A stretch of 64,000 nt of DNA from Ceratopteris richardii (GCA_020310875.1 CM035413.1:183770618-183834617), one strand, 5' to 3'. Positions 51,850 through 63,284 are shown, counted from the first letter of the stretch. Notes: a model not told the origin generated them from the sequence alone. A program made the numbers and translations.

Positions 51850-53480
51850 GAAGTGCCAAGCTATGTGGAATCAATCCACAAAAGGAAGTAAGCCCAAAGC
51901 TTTGCAGAAAGCTTCGAACTTCTCCCTAGGCAGAGCCTTCGTGAAAAGATCTGCAATGTTCTCCTCATGGGCACATATGGCAAGCTGATCTCTATCATCA
52001 GGATCTTATCCCACACACACACAGAGGTTATGAATGCCAAAAACACACAAAGAAAATAGATACACAAGAAGACGAGGTAGACCACAGTATTGGGTGCAAT
52101 CTCCCCCATGCAATCTGTTTTGATAGTCCACATAGTGCATATATTTATAGGAATTTTTTATTATGTCGAAAAGAGTGGTTACATGAGAGCAGCTTCAAAA
52201 AGCATGTGTGAAACTAGAAGTTGGTAACTTTTGCAGAAAGCCTTTGCTTTCAATATCTTAAATTGCAGTCTACAATGATCCGTATTCTAACCACTGCTTT
52301 TCTAACTGTTTCTAAGAATAGAACCCTCTATGCGGGTTTATTTACAAACTAAATAAATTATAAATCGGATTATTGATGTCCATCCTTTCTTGCCTTTCAC
52401 GCTCCTCATGAACCTTCACCTGCTATATCAAAACACCAAGACAAAAACACACAGGGAAAATAGATACGCAAGAAGACGAGAGCGAACACAGTATTGGGTG
52501 CAATCTCCCCCCATGCACTCTGTTTTGAGAGTCCACAAAGTGCATGTATTTATAAGAATTTTTGATCATGTCGAAAAGAGTGGTTACATGAGAGCAGCTT
52601 CAAAAAAGCATGTGTGAAACTAAAAGTTGGTAACTTCTGTAGAAAGCCAATGCTTTCAATATAAAAAATTGCGGTCTACAATGACCTTTATTCTAACCAC
52701 TACTTTTCTAACTGTTTCTAACAATAGAACCCTCTACGCGGGTTTATATACAAACTAAATAAATGATAAATTGGATTATTGATGCCCGCCCTTTCACACC
52801 TTTCATGCTTCTCATGAACCTTCAACTGCTATATCAAAACACCAAAACACATTAATACATTAATAAATTAACACTCCAACAATTCCTTGTTCAACATATT
52901 CCATAATTCATAATAATATCTCTAGTAGAGAACCTCTCCCTGACATAATGATATTAATGCACCTCAATGTGCTTAGTGCGAGCATGGAACACATGGTTCC
53001 TCCCAATTGCTAATGTTCTCTCACTATGAGTGAAGATGGTGGTGGAAGAAGACTCACCAACACCCAAATCAACCATAAGGCATCTGAGCCACACACACTC
53101 AACAGTCGTTGTGAAAGTTGTCCTATACTCAACCTCACAACTAGAAGTGGCCATAGTAGGCTACTTCTTGCTCAACCAAGATATGCATGAGCTACCAAGC
53201 ATGGAATAAAAACCAATAGTGGACACACGAGTGTCATAGCAACTAGCCCAATTAGATTATGAAAAAGCATGCAAATCTAGTGGTAGTGATCCCCCCTTGG
53301 GATAAAACAACCCAAGTAGCTGGGTACCACTCAACTAGCGAAAGATGCTCTTAGCCCCCTACCAATGCTTGACACCTAGGCAATGCATAAACCTGCTCAT
53401 CTGTGAGACATCAAACGGAATATCTGGCCAAGTAATGCATAACTAAATCAAGCATCCAACATCCTGCTGATAGAGAACAA
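51850..53480 (-). pseudogene. copia-A7 RNase H, split by an insertion
   Basis: The terminal part lies at 51850-51993 (RRTLQIFSRRLCLGRSSKL frame, matching NIADLFTKALPREKF in copia-A6). The remainder is at 52919-53480: MATSSCEVEYRTTFTTTVECVWLRCLMVDLGVGES, IFTHSERTLAIGRNHVFHARTKHIEVH. The catalytic Asp of the TDSQSAL block is replaced by His here. Stops and substitutions show it is inactive. Confidence 0.85.
51994..52918 (-). repeat. Insertion of two about 400-bp direct repeats (LTR-H)
   Basis: The units at about 52039-52430 and 52441-52842 are similar over their whole length (shared AGTATTGGGTGCAATCTCC, GTCGAAAAGAGTGGTTACATGAGAGCAGCTTCAAAAA, CTGCTATATCAAAACACC). On the minus strand the sequence at 52881 starts TGTTGGAGTGTTAATTTATTAATG after GAACAAGGAAT, like an LTR start after a polypurine tract. 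Interpretation: two LTR-H copies left by recombination, or a small terminal-repeat element. Confidence 0.65.
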
Positions 53481-54420
53481 CATCAAATGCATCTCTAGCA
53501 TCATGAAGACTCAATCATAAACCTATCTCCATAGGAGTGGCAATAATTTAACAGTCTTCAAGGCCAAAACATTGCAATAACGTGTCAATATATTTTGTTT
53601 GACACAAAGCTATTCCACCATCAACTTGCATAAACTGAATGCCCAAATATTGATGCAAATGCCCTAAATCAGACATCTCAAATGAGGCATGCAAATCAGC
53701 CTTAAAATCATCAATATGGTGCATTCACTTGGACTGTTCTCAAAACCATGTGCAATCAGATAGGCATGTATCTTTTCATAGCAAGCACATGGTGCTTCCT
53801 TCAAACCATATAATTCCTTCTTTAACCTGCACACCTGGTTTTCATGCCCTTTCTGCACAAAGCCACAGGGTTGAAAAACATACCCTTATTCATGCAAGTC
53901 ACCATTCAGAAATTCTGTTTTAATGTCCAAATGATATACATTCCAACCATGATGAGCTACAAGTGCATAAATGCTAGGAACAGTAGTCATTCGACAAGTA
54001 GGAGCAAAGGTTTCATCAAAATCAAGGCCTCTTTCCTGCACATAACCCTTTGCAACAAGCCTAGCTTTATACCTGTCAACTATTCTATCAAGTTTATGCT
54101 TCAACTTGTATACCCACTTAGTGCCAATGGCCTTCTTGCCAAGAGGAAAGTCACATAAAGACTAAGTATCATTTTTCATGATAGCATCATATTCACATTG
54201 CATTGCAATCATCCAATGTTCATAATTTTGTGCTTCATCAAACGAAACAGGCTCATTCTCATCACACAAACTAGATGCAGCCATAGCATAACAATCTGAT
54301 GCAAAAGAGGCACTATGAGAGCTTGAACGAGTACGATATGATAGAGGTGTATCTAATTTGCTATCACACAAAGTCTACACTAGCCATTTTGGCATAGTTT
54401 TTGCCTCTTCAATATCATCT
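53481..54420 (-). pseudogene. copia-A7 reverse transcriptase
   Basis: The frame 54371-54162 reads SSLCDENEPVSFDEAQNYEHWMIAMQCEYDAIMKN. The frame 54104-53886 reads RYKARLVAKGYVQERGLDFDETFAPTCRMTTVPSIYALVAHHGWNVYHLDIKTEFLNGDLHE. The frame 53858-53664 reads QKGHENQVCRLKKELYGLKEAPCACYEKIHAYLIAHGF, then deletes the segment containing YVDD (FENSPSECTILMI joins to LRLICMPHLRCLI). So the catalytic block has been lost. The connection region continues to 53481. Confidence 0.88.
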
Positions 54421-54559
54421 CTCTCATCAACAAGTGCATCATGCAAATCTGCATTAGAAATGGAATGATCTGCATCATTTCATGAAACCTATAAAGGTTG
54501 AGAAGATGCCTCATTAGGACCACCACTAGACTGTCCACCTATAAAAAGAGGCAGCAAAG

Positions 54560-55560
54560 TATCATACATGTATTTGGAGCTAACATATGTCTCCTTCATA
54601 GATGAAAGTAAAGGTTGAATAGAATCTTCCACAAAAATAACACCACAACTAACCAAAATGTGTTTAGTCTATGGATGATACAGATGATAGCCTTTGCTTT
54701 TAGAACTATACCAAACAAAAATACATTTTACTACTTTATCATCCATTTTCCTATGATGTTTAAGCACTAATGCATATGCTAGACAACGAAAAACACGTAG
54801 ATAAGCAACAAATAGCTTGCGACCATGCCAAGCCTCATATGGAGTGATAGACTATAGTGCTTTAGTGGGAAACCTATTAAGTACATATGCTGCACACATG
54901 ATAGCCTCAAGCCAGAAACTATGTGGTAAAGCCTGACTCTCGACCATACACCTCACAATTTCCATGAGTGACCTGTTCTTTCTTTCAACAACTCCATTCT
55001 ATTGAGGTGTATATGGCACTGTACACTGGTGTTTTATCCCACGTTAAGCCAGAAATGCATTAAAGTCAGAAGACATATATCCCCCCCCCCTCGATGAGAA
55101 CGGAGGGTGCCTATTTTACATGCTGATAGATTTTCAGTCAAAAGTAAAAACTATTTGAAGCACATGAACACTTAGAACTTTTCTTTCAATTGATATACCC
55201 ATGCATGCCTAGAAAAATCATCAATGAAGGTCATGCAGTAAAGATAGTTTCCAAAAGAGGGTGTCTGCATAGGACCACAAACATCACTATGAACAAGCTA
55301 CAATTTGTGAGTAGCTCAAATTGAACCATCTTTTGGAAGTGAGGAATGCTGAATTTTGCCCAAAATACAACCTTCACATACATGTTTACTGGGTGCCTTA
55401 AGTTTGGGCAAAGAGGAAATCTTTCCAAATTTCTGCAGGCGTAGCAAACTAACAAAATTCAGATGACCAAAGTGTGCATGCCAAAGCTTTGCATCTGACA
55501 TAGCTTGAGAATCATGTACTTCACATGCTGAATCATTCATAGATTTTTGATAGACAGCTT
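54560..55560 (-). pseudogene. copia-A7 integrase
   Basis: Minus-strand frames: pre-integrase LWHAHFGHLNFVSLLRLQKFGK and CEGCILGKIQHSSLPKDG (55540-55316), the first catalytic region near 55290, SDRG region near 55095 with a poly-C run on the plus strand at 55081-55090, TPQ.NGV..ERKNRSLMEI at about 54960-55010, and the C-terminal FRCLAYALVLKHHRKMDDKVVKCIFVWYSSKSKGYHLYHP region near 54690-54790. Several stops. Confidence 0.85.
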
Positions 55561-57284
55561 ACAGATCCCAGGACATAAAATGCCAGAAGCAATAATCACG
55601 TCTCCATTTGACAGACCATGAACTGTACATCTATTAACAACAAATTTCACAACCAAGCCAATCTTGTCTAATGCAAAAATTGATAATAGATTTTTCTTGA
55701 TCCTGGGCACAAATAAAGCATCCGAAAAAGTGAAAGAATTACCATTAGTAATAGTCAGAATGATTTTACCAACTCCCATAATAGGATAAGATGAGTTGTT
55801 GGCACATGTGATAACATTCCCTATAGGGGCAAGCTCAAGTGAAGTGAAGAAACTGCAATGCAAGGTAATATTTTTTGTTGCCCCACTATCAAAATACTGG
55901 CAAACACTTGAGTCTACTACAGACATACACTACTCATGAGAAGATGAGTCAAAACTGCAAATAATAATAAACGCCCATTCTTCATTCTACATAAGATCAG
56001 CAGACTATGTTTTTTGGTGTAGAGTCCTCTGCAACAACCATTCCAATGTCTTTGTTCTTTGCCTCTTTAGCAGCTAGTTTCTGACAGCTCTTAATGACAT
56101 GATCATTTGCTTTAATTTGCAAAACAATTTCTGGTTTTTTTATTTCTTCTCATCTTTTTCTTCCTTCTTCGAATGTGCATCATTTGCAGATTTTTGCTTA
56201 CTAATAGATGAGCTCCATTTACCTTTGCCCTTCTGACTAGCCAGGAAAGCTTGATCTGCAACATGCATAATGGACCTGTTGTGCCTAGAATAATCTTCTT
56301 GTAGCAGAACAAAAACTAACTCTCTTCAAATGATAGGGTGTTTGGATTTTCTTTCATAATCAAACGGAGAGTAAAAGAAAAACTCTAATATGAATCAAGA
56401 AGACCATTCAAAACGGTCTGTACAAGTGAGCTGTCTGCTATAACTTCATCAACAAAAATTAATTGTTTCTTCAAATCCTTGATCTTTGTGAGAAAACTGT
56501 CCATAGAATCAACTTCATTCATATGCTCACTCTCCAATTGTTTTCGAAGGTAAGAAACATGAGCCTCATTCCTAACCTGGTACAATGTGGTAAGTGTATC
56601 CCAAGCATCCTTAGCTATTCTGCAAGAGTGAATGTGAGGAATAATGGCACGTTTGACAGACAAGACTATCAATGCATGTGCCTAAGCATCTCTGCCATCC
56701 CAATGAATTTGCTCTGCAGTAGGTGCAGTAGAAATCATAGCATGAACAAGAGTCTGAAGAATATCAGCATCTTCAACACCATCTACATCAACTTCAATAC
56801 CTATATTTACAGGTGTAATACGATGTTTTTCAACACCTTGTGCTCACTCTCCAATTGTTTTCGAAGGTAAGAAACATGAGCCTCATTCCTAACCTGGTAC
56901 AATGTGGTTAGTGTATCCCAAGCATCCTTAGCTATTCTGCAAGAGTGAATGTGAGGAATAATGGCACGTTTGACAGACAAGACTATCAATGCATGTGCCT
57001 AAGCATCTCTGCCATCCCAATGAATTTGCTCTGCAGTAAGTGTAGTAGAAATCATAGCATGAACAAGAGTCTGAAGAATATCAGCATCTTCAACACCATC
57101 TACATCAACTTCAATACCTATATTTACAGGTGTAATACGATGTTTTTCAACACCTTGCACAATGTTCCATAGTCCTTTTGTAACCAATACATGTCACATC
57201 ATATAAGCCCACAATGGGTAATTGATACTGTCCAACTTATCCTCAACAGTCAACATACAAAATACATCACTGCTTTCAGTCATG
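55561..57284 (-). pseudogene. copia-A7 gag and protease, with tandem duplication
   Basis: Gag starts at ATG 57284-57282 (matching MAESSDVF in copia-A5). The frame 57187-56999 reads MVTKGLWNIVQGVEKHRITPVN. The duplicated region (56524-56840 and 56841-57157) encodes KRAIIPHIHSCRIAKDAWDTLTTLYQVRNEAHVSYLRKQLESEH twice, then MNEVDSMDSFLTKIKDLKKQL. The zinc-knuckle area is near 56080-56120 (CQKLAAKEAKNK follows). Protease at 55926-55537: VCQYFDSGATKNITLHCSFFTSLELAP with DSGA intact, MGVGKIILTITNGNSF, NLLSIFALDKIG. Confidence 0.88.
56524..57157 (-). repeat. 317-bp tandem duplication in copia-A7 gag
   Basis: 56524-56840 and 56841-57157 are nearly identical, differing at about three positions, and begin TGCTCACTCTCCAATTGTTTTCG. 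The period (317) is not a multiple of three, so the duplication shifts the frame. Neither copia-A5 nor copia-A6 has it. Confidence 0.93.
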
Positions 57285-57604
57285 GCCACTGACTAAAATA
57301 CCCTGATGCAAAAAAATGACTGTATCTAAAAAAGTTGAACATAATTACCCTGACAAGTTATGCTAGACTTGTAGCAGACTTCGAGACGCTTATACTGGTG
57401 AACCAAAACTTATATATATCTTTGGCACAAAAAGACACTACACAAGCACTATGATAGTGTGTTTGGAGGCCAAAACAAGCCCAGATCGTGATTTCGACAC
57501 CATAGAGTGAAGTCATTTTGATCTCCTAATCACCTTGTGTATGCTCACCAAATTTCGTGCGAACCTGAGACTGTGACTAGAGGGGTGTCGATGACGCTAT
57601 AGAT

Positions 57605-57785
57605 TGGACAGAAATCAAGCTCAACATGTGATGATCTAGGATGACACGTATCAATTTTTTGCTTCTCTGACATGTATAGTGGTCACGCCGATATATGTCA
57701 GGGATACTTCATTGAGCTTTATTAGATTTATCTACCAAGAGTAATGGCACATTTTTTCCTTGCCAGCTCACTCATTCACGGTGTC
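57605..57785 (+). repeat. LTR-D fragment, plus strand
   Basis: Matches the reverse complement of 25975-26167 (ATCAAGCTCAACATGTGATGATC, GACATGTATAGTGGTCA, ATACTTCATTGAGCTTTATTAGATTTATCTA, CCTTGCCAG.TCACTCATTC). It replaces the expected 5' LTR of copia-A7 and ends near 57785, less than half the length of LTR-D. Confidence 0.75.
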
Positions 57786-57984
57786 GAGATGAAATCCCTT
57801 AGGGAAGTGTACATCAAATTATTTCAAAGTTCATTGATTTTTTAATTATGGTGTTATGTTTTGACCAAGAAAGAGTTATAATCTATGCATGTTTTGGTTG
57901 ATTTAATTGATTATGAGATGCAAAACCATGTTATTTTTATAGATTAGGCCTATATATTTGTAAATAGCTCATTGAAACTAACTT

Positions 57985-58185
57985 CTGACCCTTAAACCCC
58001 TAGGTTTGATCTTTGAAACCCCTTGAAAACCTGAGTTTTACCCCATGGAAACCCTAGGTTTGACCCTTAGAAACCCTAGGATTCTAGGTCACGTGTAAAT
58101 AAAACCTTGAAAAGATATGCCTGACTTTAATTGTAGCCAAACCTTGGCTTTTCCTGATTGAAACCCTAGATTGGACCCTTGGATT
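57985..58185 (+). repeat. Degenerate AAACCCTAGG-type repeats
   Basis: Variants of AAACCCTAGGTTTGACCCTT occur at least five times (57990-58090 and again at 58158-58185), spaced about 20-30 bases. They resemble, but do not match, the plant telomere unit CCCTAAA. No array longer than this is seen. Confidence 0.5.
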
Positions 58186-58492
58186 CACCATTTATCCGAA
58201 AGTCTAACCTTTAATTGATTTAATTTTGAACACTAAGTGTGAAACCAAAAACCTTAGTCTAAGAAAAATAAAAAGAGAAAAAGAAAAAGAACCAAAAATA
58301 GAAAAAGAAAAATTGAATTAAAGAAGAAAAACCAAAAATAGAACTAAGAGATGGGATTTTCCCTAAATAGCATATGACCAGCAAGATGATTATGAAAATA
58401 GAAAGTTAGATAAGGAGGTTAGAAGATTCTAGAGAAGTCCTAGAGGGGGGGAACCTATAAATAGGTGTCCAAACATCATTTGTCTCTCCCCT

Positions 58493-58756
58493 GTGGATCT
58501 TCTTTGTGGATCTTTCCTCCACATATGCTCCTTGTCCATTCCTGTTCATGCATGCTTTATCTTCTTGCTCGTACTTTATAGTAGTCCATTTAGAGAGAAA
58601 GAGAGAGGAGAAATTAGCGACTTAGCAAAACGGAAGATGGTTCTAATTTTGGTGCTCGGCGATCTACATATACCTCATGGAGCTTCAAATTTGTTAAGCA
58701 TGGTCAATGCGATCTTTGTCCTCAGAAATGCATTAATGAGAGTTTTCAAGAACTAG
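58493..58756 (+). pseudogene. Probable VPS29 first-exon fragment
   Basis: From the ATG at 58637, the first 19 residues read MVLILVLGDLHIPHGASNL, which I recognise as the highly conserved N-terminus of VPS29, the metallophosphoesterase-fold subunit of the retromer complex (GDLHIPH contains the metal-site Asp and His of the fold). Upstream is a plausible leader (GAGAGAAAGAGAGAGG, no conflicting stop). After residue 19 the similarity stops: LLSMVNAIFVLRNALMRVFKN* does not continue the family and the frame ends at 58756. It is therefore a fragment, either captured by a transposable element or a broken pseudogene. The open frame extends back to 58493, but that part is probably not coding. Confidence 0.6.
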
Positions 58757-59040
58757 GCATTGTTAAGCTTTGGCAGGCAAATCAAAATGGAGGAAGATGC
58801 TTACTTAAAGAACATGATGTATGTGAAATTGTGTAGTTTAAATATATAGCAAGATTGGGAATTTGGTGTTCTATTGCACCAATCAAGGCTGACTTTGAGG
58901 CACGTATTGAGAAGAGAAAAATCTCCTTGTGATGCTGCTCAACTGATTAGAGCAATGGTGGATTGACTACCTGCACAGGCCTAGCACATATATTGGATGG
59001 CAAAGGATAGAGAGAGGGATTGGTTCATAGAGAGGGAGAG
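58757..59040. other. Unassigned region after the VPS29-like fragment
   Basis: No VPS29 downstream exon or other recognisable coding sequence was seen between the fragment and the GA repeats. Confidence 0.4.
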
Positions 59041-59285
59041 ATAGGCAATGTGTAGAGAGAGAGAGAGAGAGATTATAGGCAACGGCTCGCATGCTATACA
59101 GACTACCCACAGAGAGAGAGAGAGAGCTTGGATGCTCAAGGTGTAGTGATGGATGATTGCACATAGAGAAAAACTATAGAGAGAGAGAGAGAGCTTGGAT
59201 GCTCAAGGTGTAGTGATGTGTGATCACATTTAGAGAAGAACTATAGCAAGAGAGAGAGAGTGAGAGAGAGATTGAGAGAGAGAGA

Positions 59286-59328
<43 letters not shown>

Positions 59329-59375
59329 ATAGATAGATAGATAGATAGAGAGAGAGGGGGGGGGAGAGGGAGAGA
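59041..59375 (+). repeat. GA-rich microsatellite cluster
   Basis: Interrupted GAGAGA runs (the longest at about 59255-59326), a GATA run (59327-59348) and a G run near 59357-59366. Two copies of AGAGAGAGAGCTTGGATGCTCAAGGTGTAGTGATG flank a short interval (about 59116 and 59184), a 68-bp tandem duplication. Confidence 0.85.
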
Positions 59376-59887
59376 AATGAGAATTCAAGGCGGTGCAGAT
59401 CAGGTTGAAAAGAGAAACTTTATGTATGATGTTGGTTACCTATGGAGCTTAGAGGAATATTGAATCTAAGAAAAGAATAAATTGCATAAGCTATCTACAT
59501 GATAACCATAAGATTATATACAAGCCACATTATTTTCCTTGGCATGTGGTAGTATATGCAAAGGGATCTTATTGGAAGCATAGAATAGTGCACGATCTCT
59601 TCAAATGCATCATTTCAATGGGCAAATCAAACCCTATGCAAAGTTGATAGGTGTGATGGTTGTAATTAAGATAAAAAGAAAATAAAAAGTAAAAAGAGAA
59701 ATAAGGGAAATAAAAAAAATTCTTAATAATATTTAGAGAAATGGAACTTTTGAGAAAACAAAAAGAAAGTTGATATGAACAAATCAAGGAGGGTCTCATG
59801 CATGTCCTTGTTTTATCATTTTAAGTGAACTAATGAGAGTATCTTTTATTTCAACAAAGGCACTAATGATTTTTCATCCCCTCTTGT

Positions 59888-60855
59888 GGCACGGGGTTGG
59901 ATCAGGCCCCGTCAGATGCATCGTTCCCCCTCGTCCGGTGAGTAGCGTGTGCACGCTAGGTGTCCTGCTCCTGGTATGGTGATCGTTGTATCGTATGCCG
60001 TGGGCCTGTGCCTGGGGAGAGAAAAGGGAAAGCTCGTGTGTGTGAAAAGTAGTCATTATGGATGCGGAACATAATATGTAATGCTAAAAATAGATGGATG
60101 ATCTTGATAATAATGGTCCAACAATTTACATCCAATTATCAATATACAAAACCAATGATACAATTGAGAATAAATGTCGTGACAGTGTGGTCCAGACAAT
60201 AGAAAATGGACACTGTGCTATAGTGCAAATAAGGTAACACAAGTATAGACTTCCCGCTATAGTGCAAGAAGATGCCCACGAGCTTCTCTTTGGTCTTCGC
60301 GGCAGGAACTTTACTTCCTTTCCATTCTTCATGGCAAAAACTTTGCTTCTCTTCACTTCAAAAAATCCGCAATCACTTCATATAATATCTCGAAAAGTCA
60401 ACCACAACTTGGAGAGGCAATCCACAAAAAAGATCCACGGGGCATCTTTATTTTGGTCTTTGGTCCAAGCTTCACTTCTTTGCATCTCTTTTCTTCAAAA
60501 ATCTGCAATCACTTCATATAATAACTCCAAAAATCAACCGCAACCTGAAGAGAAAATCCGCATGGATAACTCTTCACTTAAGGCCTTCAAAAACTTCTTT
60601 CTTTACTTCATATAATCCTACAAATCAATACCTAGAGCAAAGATCCACAAAAAAGATCCACGAAGGAGAGACACAACGCTTACGAGCATACATTGCATGA
60701 CCGAAGTGCTTGAGTCTTTCTCTTTCAAGGCACGGGCCCACGACGTACAATACGATCATCATACCAGGGATGATTCACCCAACATGCAGACACCGCTCGC
60801 TAGACGAGGGGGACGACGCACACATGACGGGGCCTGATCCAACCCCGTGCTACTC
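59888..60855. mobile_element. Element with long imperfect terminal inverted repeats (about 135 bp)
   Basis: The left arm 59888-60022 begins GCACGGGGTTGGATCAGGCC. The right arm (about 60722-60853), reverse-complemented, begins GCACGGGGTTGGATCAGGCC and stays similar through CCCCCTCGTC, CTGGTATG.TGATCGT, CGT.GTGGGCC.GTGCC. The interior (60060-60700) has no transposase frame; it holds three diverged tandem units around CTTCATATAATA..TC (60355, 60493, 60598). Consistent with a non-autonomous foldback or MULE-type DNA element. The target duplication was not resolved. Confidence 0.7.
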
Positions 60856-61189
60856 TACCTTCCTCCGACCTTCCTTCGCTCCCTGACACCTGAACCCGAC
60901 GTGAAGCGAGGTAGTTGCCCGGTGATTCTTGACATGCCACCCACTCCTTGAGAAAAGAAAACAAGAATATTGGTGTCAGATCAGATATTCCCCGTACCAG
61001 CATTTTAAGTTCTTTGAATTATTTGCATTGATTCCACTCACTTTAAACAGAAATACTGTTTTATTGCCTGAGTCTAAGCATTTACGTTCTGCACTTGATT
61101 AGAAGATACACATGTATACTTTTTTTTCCTTCCTTGGATTAGAAATCCGTCATTTTCATAGCTTAGATCGTATAAAGAATAAATTCAAA
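60856..61189. other. Unassigned intergenic stretch
   Basis: No gene, RNA or repeat recognised. Confidence 0.4.
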
Positions 61190-62294
61190 TGAACAAAATG
61201 ATTGAAGAATAATTTAGGATATATGAAGAGCGATTTGGGGAAATGGAAATTAATGCGAATGAATCTATAAAATCAAAGTTTGGTATCGTTATGACCCTAA
61301 TGCAGATGATAAATGCAATATCTGACACTATTTAGCTAATGGGCATAAGTATTAAAGATGTAAGAAAGGAAATGGATTTGAAGTTTTAGAATTGAAACAT
61401 GAGATTGAGTTGTTGACCAAAGAAGTTAAGGGCCTACAAGTATTGAAATGTGATCATGGACATGAGATAAAAGTTCAAAACATATCTACACACAAACAGA
61501 CATTAGGTCTTAGAAGATCCACACCTAGAGTGATACCTAGGAAATCAAGTTGGGCTGAGAAGACACCTATATGATGTTTTTGGTGTGATCAGTATGGACA
61601 TACGTTATGGGATTGCATAGCATATGAAAGTGCATGCAGACATAGACATTTAAGTGAACGTGAAGGTAAAATTTATAAATATCAAGAGCAAATACCTTTG
61701 CATCTGAATGTAGGAAAAGGTGGGATGAAGGAAGATTTTGAAGAGACCAAAAATAGATCAAAGTCATTTCAAAAGATGTGGAAACCAAAAAGACTTGAGA
61801 GCAGTAAATCTGATGAACAAACGAGAATGCTATCTATTCAGAATGAAGAGAAATCTACTGAAGAAACCAAATGTAGATAGATAAAGGTTGAAAAACAAAA
61901 TATTCAGTAGATATTAAGAGAACAAATGGAAATCTATAAAAGAGAATATGATAGAGAGATTCAAGTGGAATCAAAGAAAGACTAGGATGTATATGTTTCA
62001 TTTGATCCAAAACTTTTGACTAATGAGGATCTATTTGATCAAGTGAAAGTTATGAAATTACACTCTCAATTAAACTTTGATAAACAGATCAAACTAAAAA
62101 AGAGTAAAGAAGAAACTCAAGAAGATTTAAAATCTGATAAACGAGTTAATGAAGCAGAGAAACAATTGCTTGATGATATTATTAAGCAAATCGAGGGAAA
62201 TGAAAGGACAACTGCAAAGCCTTCTAAGTCTTTGAAAAAGAACAAGAGAAGTAAAAACCTAACTTTTCAAGATATATTTGCAAATATTGAATGA
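61190..62294 (+). pseudogene. Gag-like retroelement remnant with a CCHC zinc knuckle
   Basis: Broken plus-strand frames read MEINANESIKSKFGIVMTL, MKHEIELLTKEVKGLQVLKCDHGHE (61392 on), then after a TGA at 61572-61574 CFWCDQYGHTLWDC (61575-61616), a C-x2-C-x4-H-x4-C knuckle, then HLSEREGKIYKYQEQIPLHLNVGKGG and a Lys/Glu-rich tail. A final open frame at 62016-62294 (LFDQVKVMKLHSQLNFDKQIKLKK, ending FQDIFANIE) has the same composition. The knuckle supports a gag origin. No protease, RT or LTR was recognised after it; the sequence runs into a GAT-rich microsatellite. I cannot assign the family. Confidence 0.55.
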
Positions 62295-62339
62295 TGATTC
62301 AAGAACAATCCTAACAAAAACATATTAGAATGATCAAGA

Positions 62340-62830
62340 GCTATTGAATCATGATGATTGGTAATGATACTTGATGATGGATGATGATGAATAATAATGA
62401 TTGATTATGAAAATGATGATGATTGATGGTTTATGTGATTGATGATGATGAATGATAATGATTGATTGAAGATGATTGATGATGATGAATATTGATGATT
62501 GATGATGATGAATGATAATGATTGATGATGATTGATGATGATTGATGATGATTGATGGTTGAGGATGATGAAAATTGATGATTGATGATAATGGTTGATG
62601 ATGATGATTGATTGATGATGTTGAGTGATGATGATGAATGATAATGATTGATGATTGATGATGTTGAATAATGATGATTGATGATGATAGCTAATGATGA
62701 TTGATGAGGATGAATGATGATGATTGAGCGAGGATGATGAATGATGATGATTATGATGATAAAGACGATTATGATGATGATGCTAGAGGATGCTGATGAC
62801 ATTGATGCTGATGCTGATGAAGAATGATAG
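62340..62830 (+). repeat. GATGAT/GATTGATGA-rich microsatellite
   Basis: About 490 bases composed of GATGATGAT, GATTGAT and AATGATAAT variants. The open frames across it on the minus strand (Ser/Ile/His runs) are artefacts of the repeat. Confidence 0.92.
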
Positions 62831-63284
62831 ATCATGAAAATTGAAGAAAAGCTGGATCAAATGACAATGAAGAGGAACCAAATTAATAAGGTGAAACATT
62901 TCCAATTCGAAATCTATTTTCTTTTTGAAAAAGAGCATATGCATTGCAATGTTGTGTGTGATAAAGATATGTATTAATTTAAGAAAATCAAGTAGGGAAG
63001 GAGATAGCATGCATCTATTATGGTTTTGGATGAAGCATGAATGATTAGAAGTTATATGAATTGAATTAGTTAGTGGACTAGAGACTTTCGGGAGTGAAAT
63101 CTTGGGAATGTGATGGCATACTTAAACTGAGTGCATGTATATGCTCATTGATTTGAACACTTACTGAGTGGGATTCTTTGGGTCCTACTATTTACTTATT
63201 ATAGGATCATACCTCCATATGGATCATGATTTATGAAAAACCTTCATACTCAAGCCAATTGTATATATGTGTGCATGTTGTTAG
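62831..63284. other. Region without assigned features
   Basis: Nothing recognisable. TACTGAGTGGG and GGATCATACC near 63165-63215 occur just before the tandem units that follow. Confidence 0.4.

Larger units (their letters stand above)
51568..57602 (-). mobile_element. copia-A7, minus strand, 5' LTR missing
   Basis: The 3' LTR is at 51568-51797, followed by the polypurine-tract complement AATCCCCCCTGGGAG. Internal gag, protease, integrase, RT and RNase H are in copia-A order. The leader at 57285-57602 ends in TGACGCTATAGAT where the primer-binding site and 5' LTR should follow; instead LTR-D sequence begins. A 925-bp insertion (51994-52918) splits RNase H, and a 317-bp tandem duplication lies in gag. 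Confidence 0.9.

Noticed and set aside
62431..62835. 134-residue Ser/Ile/His minus-strand frame
   Set aside because: Translation of the GATGAT microsatellite; no real coding signal.
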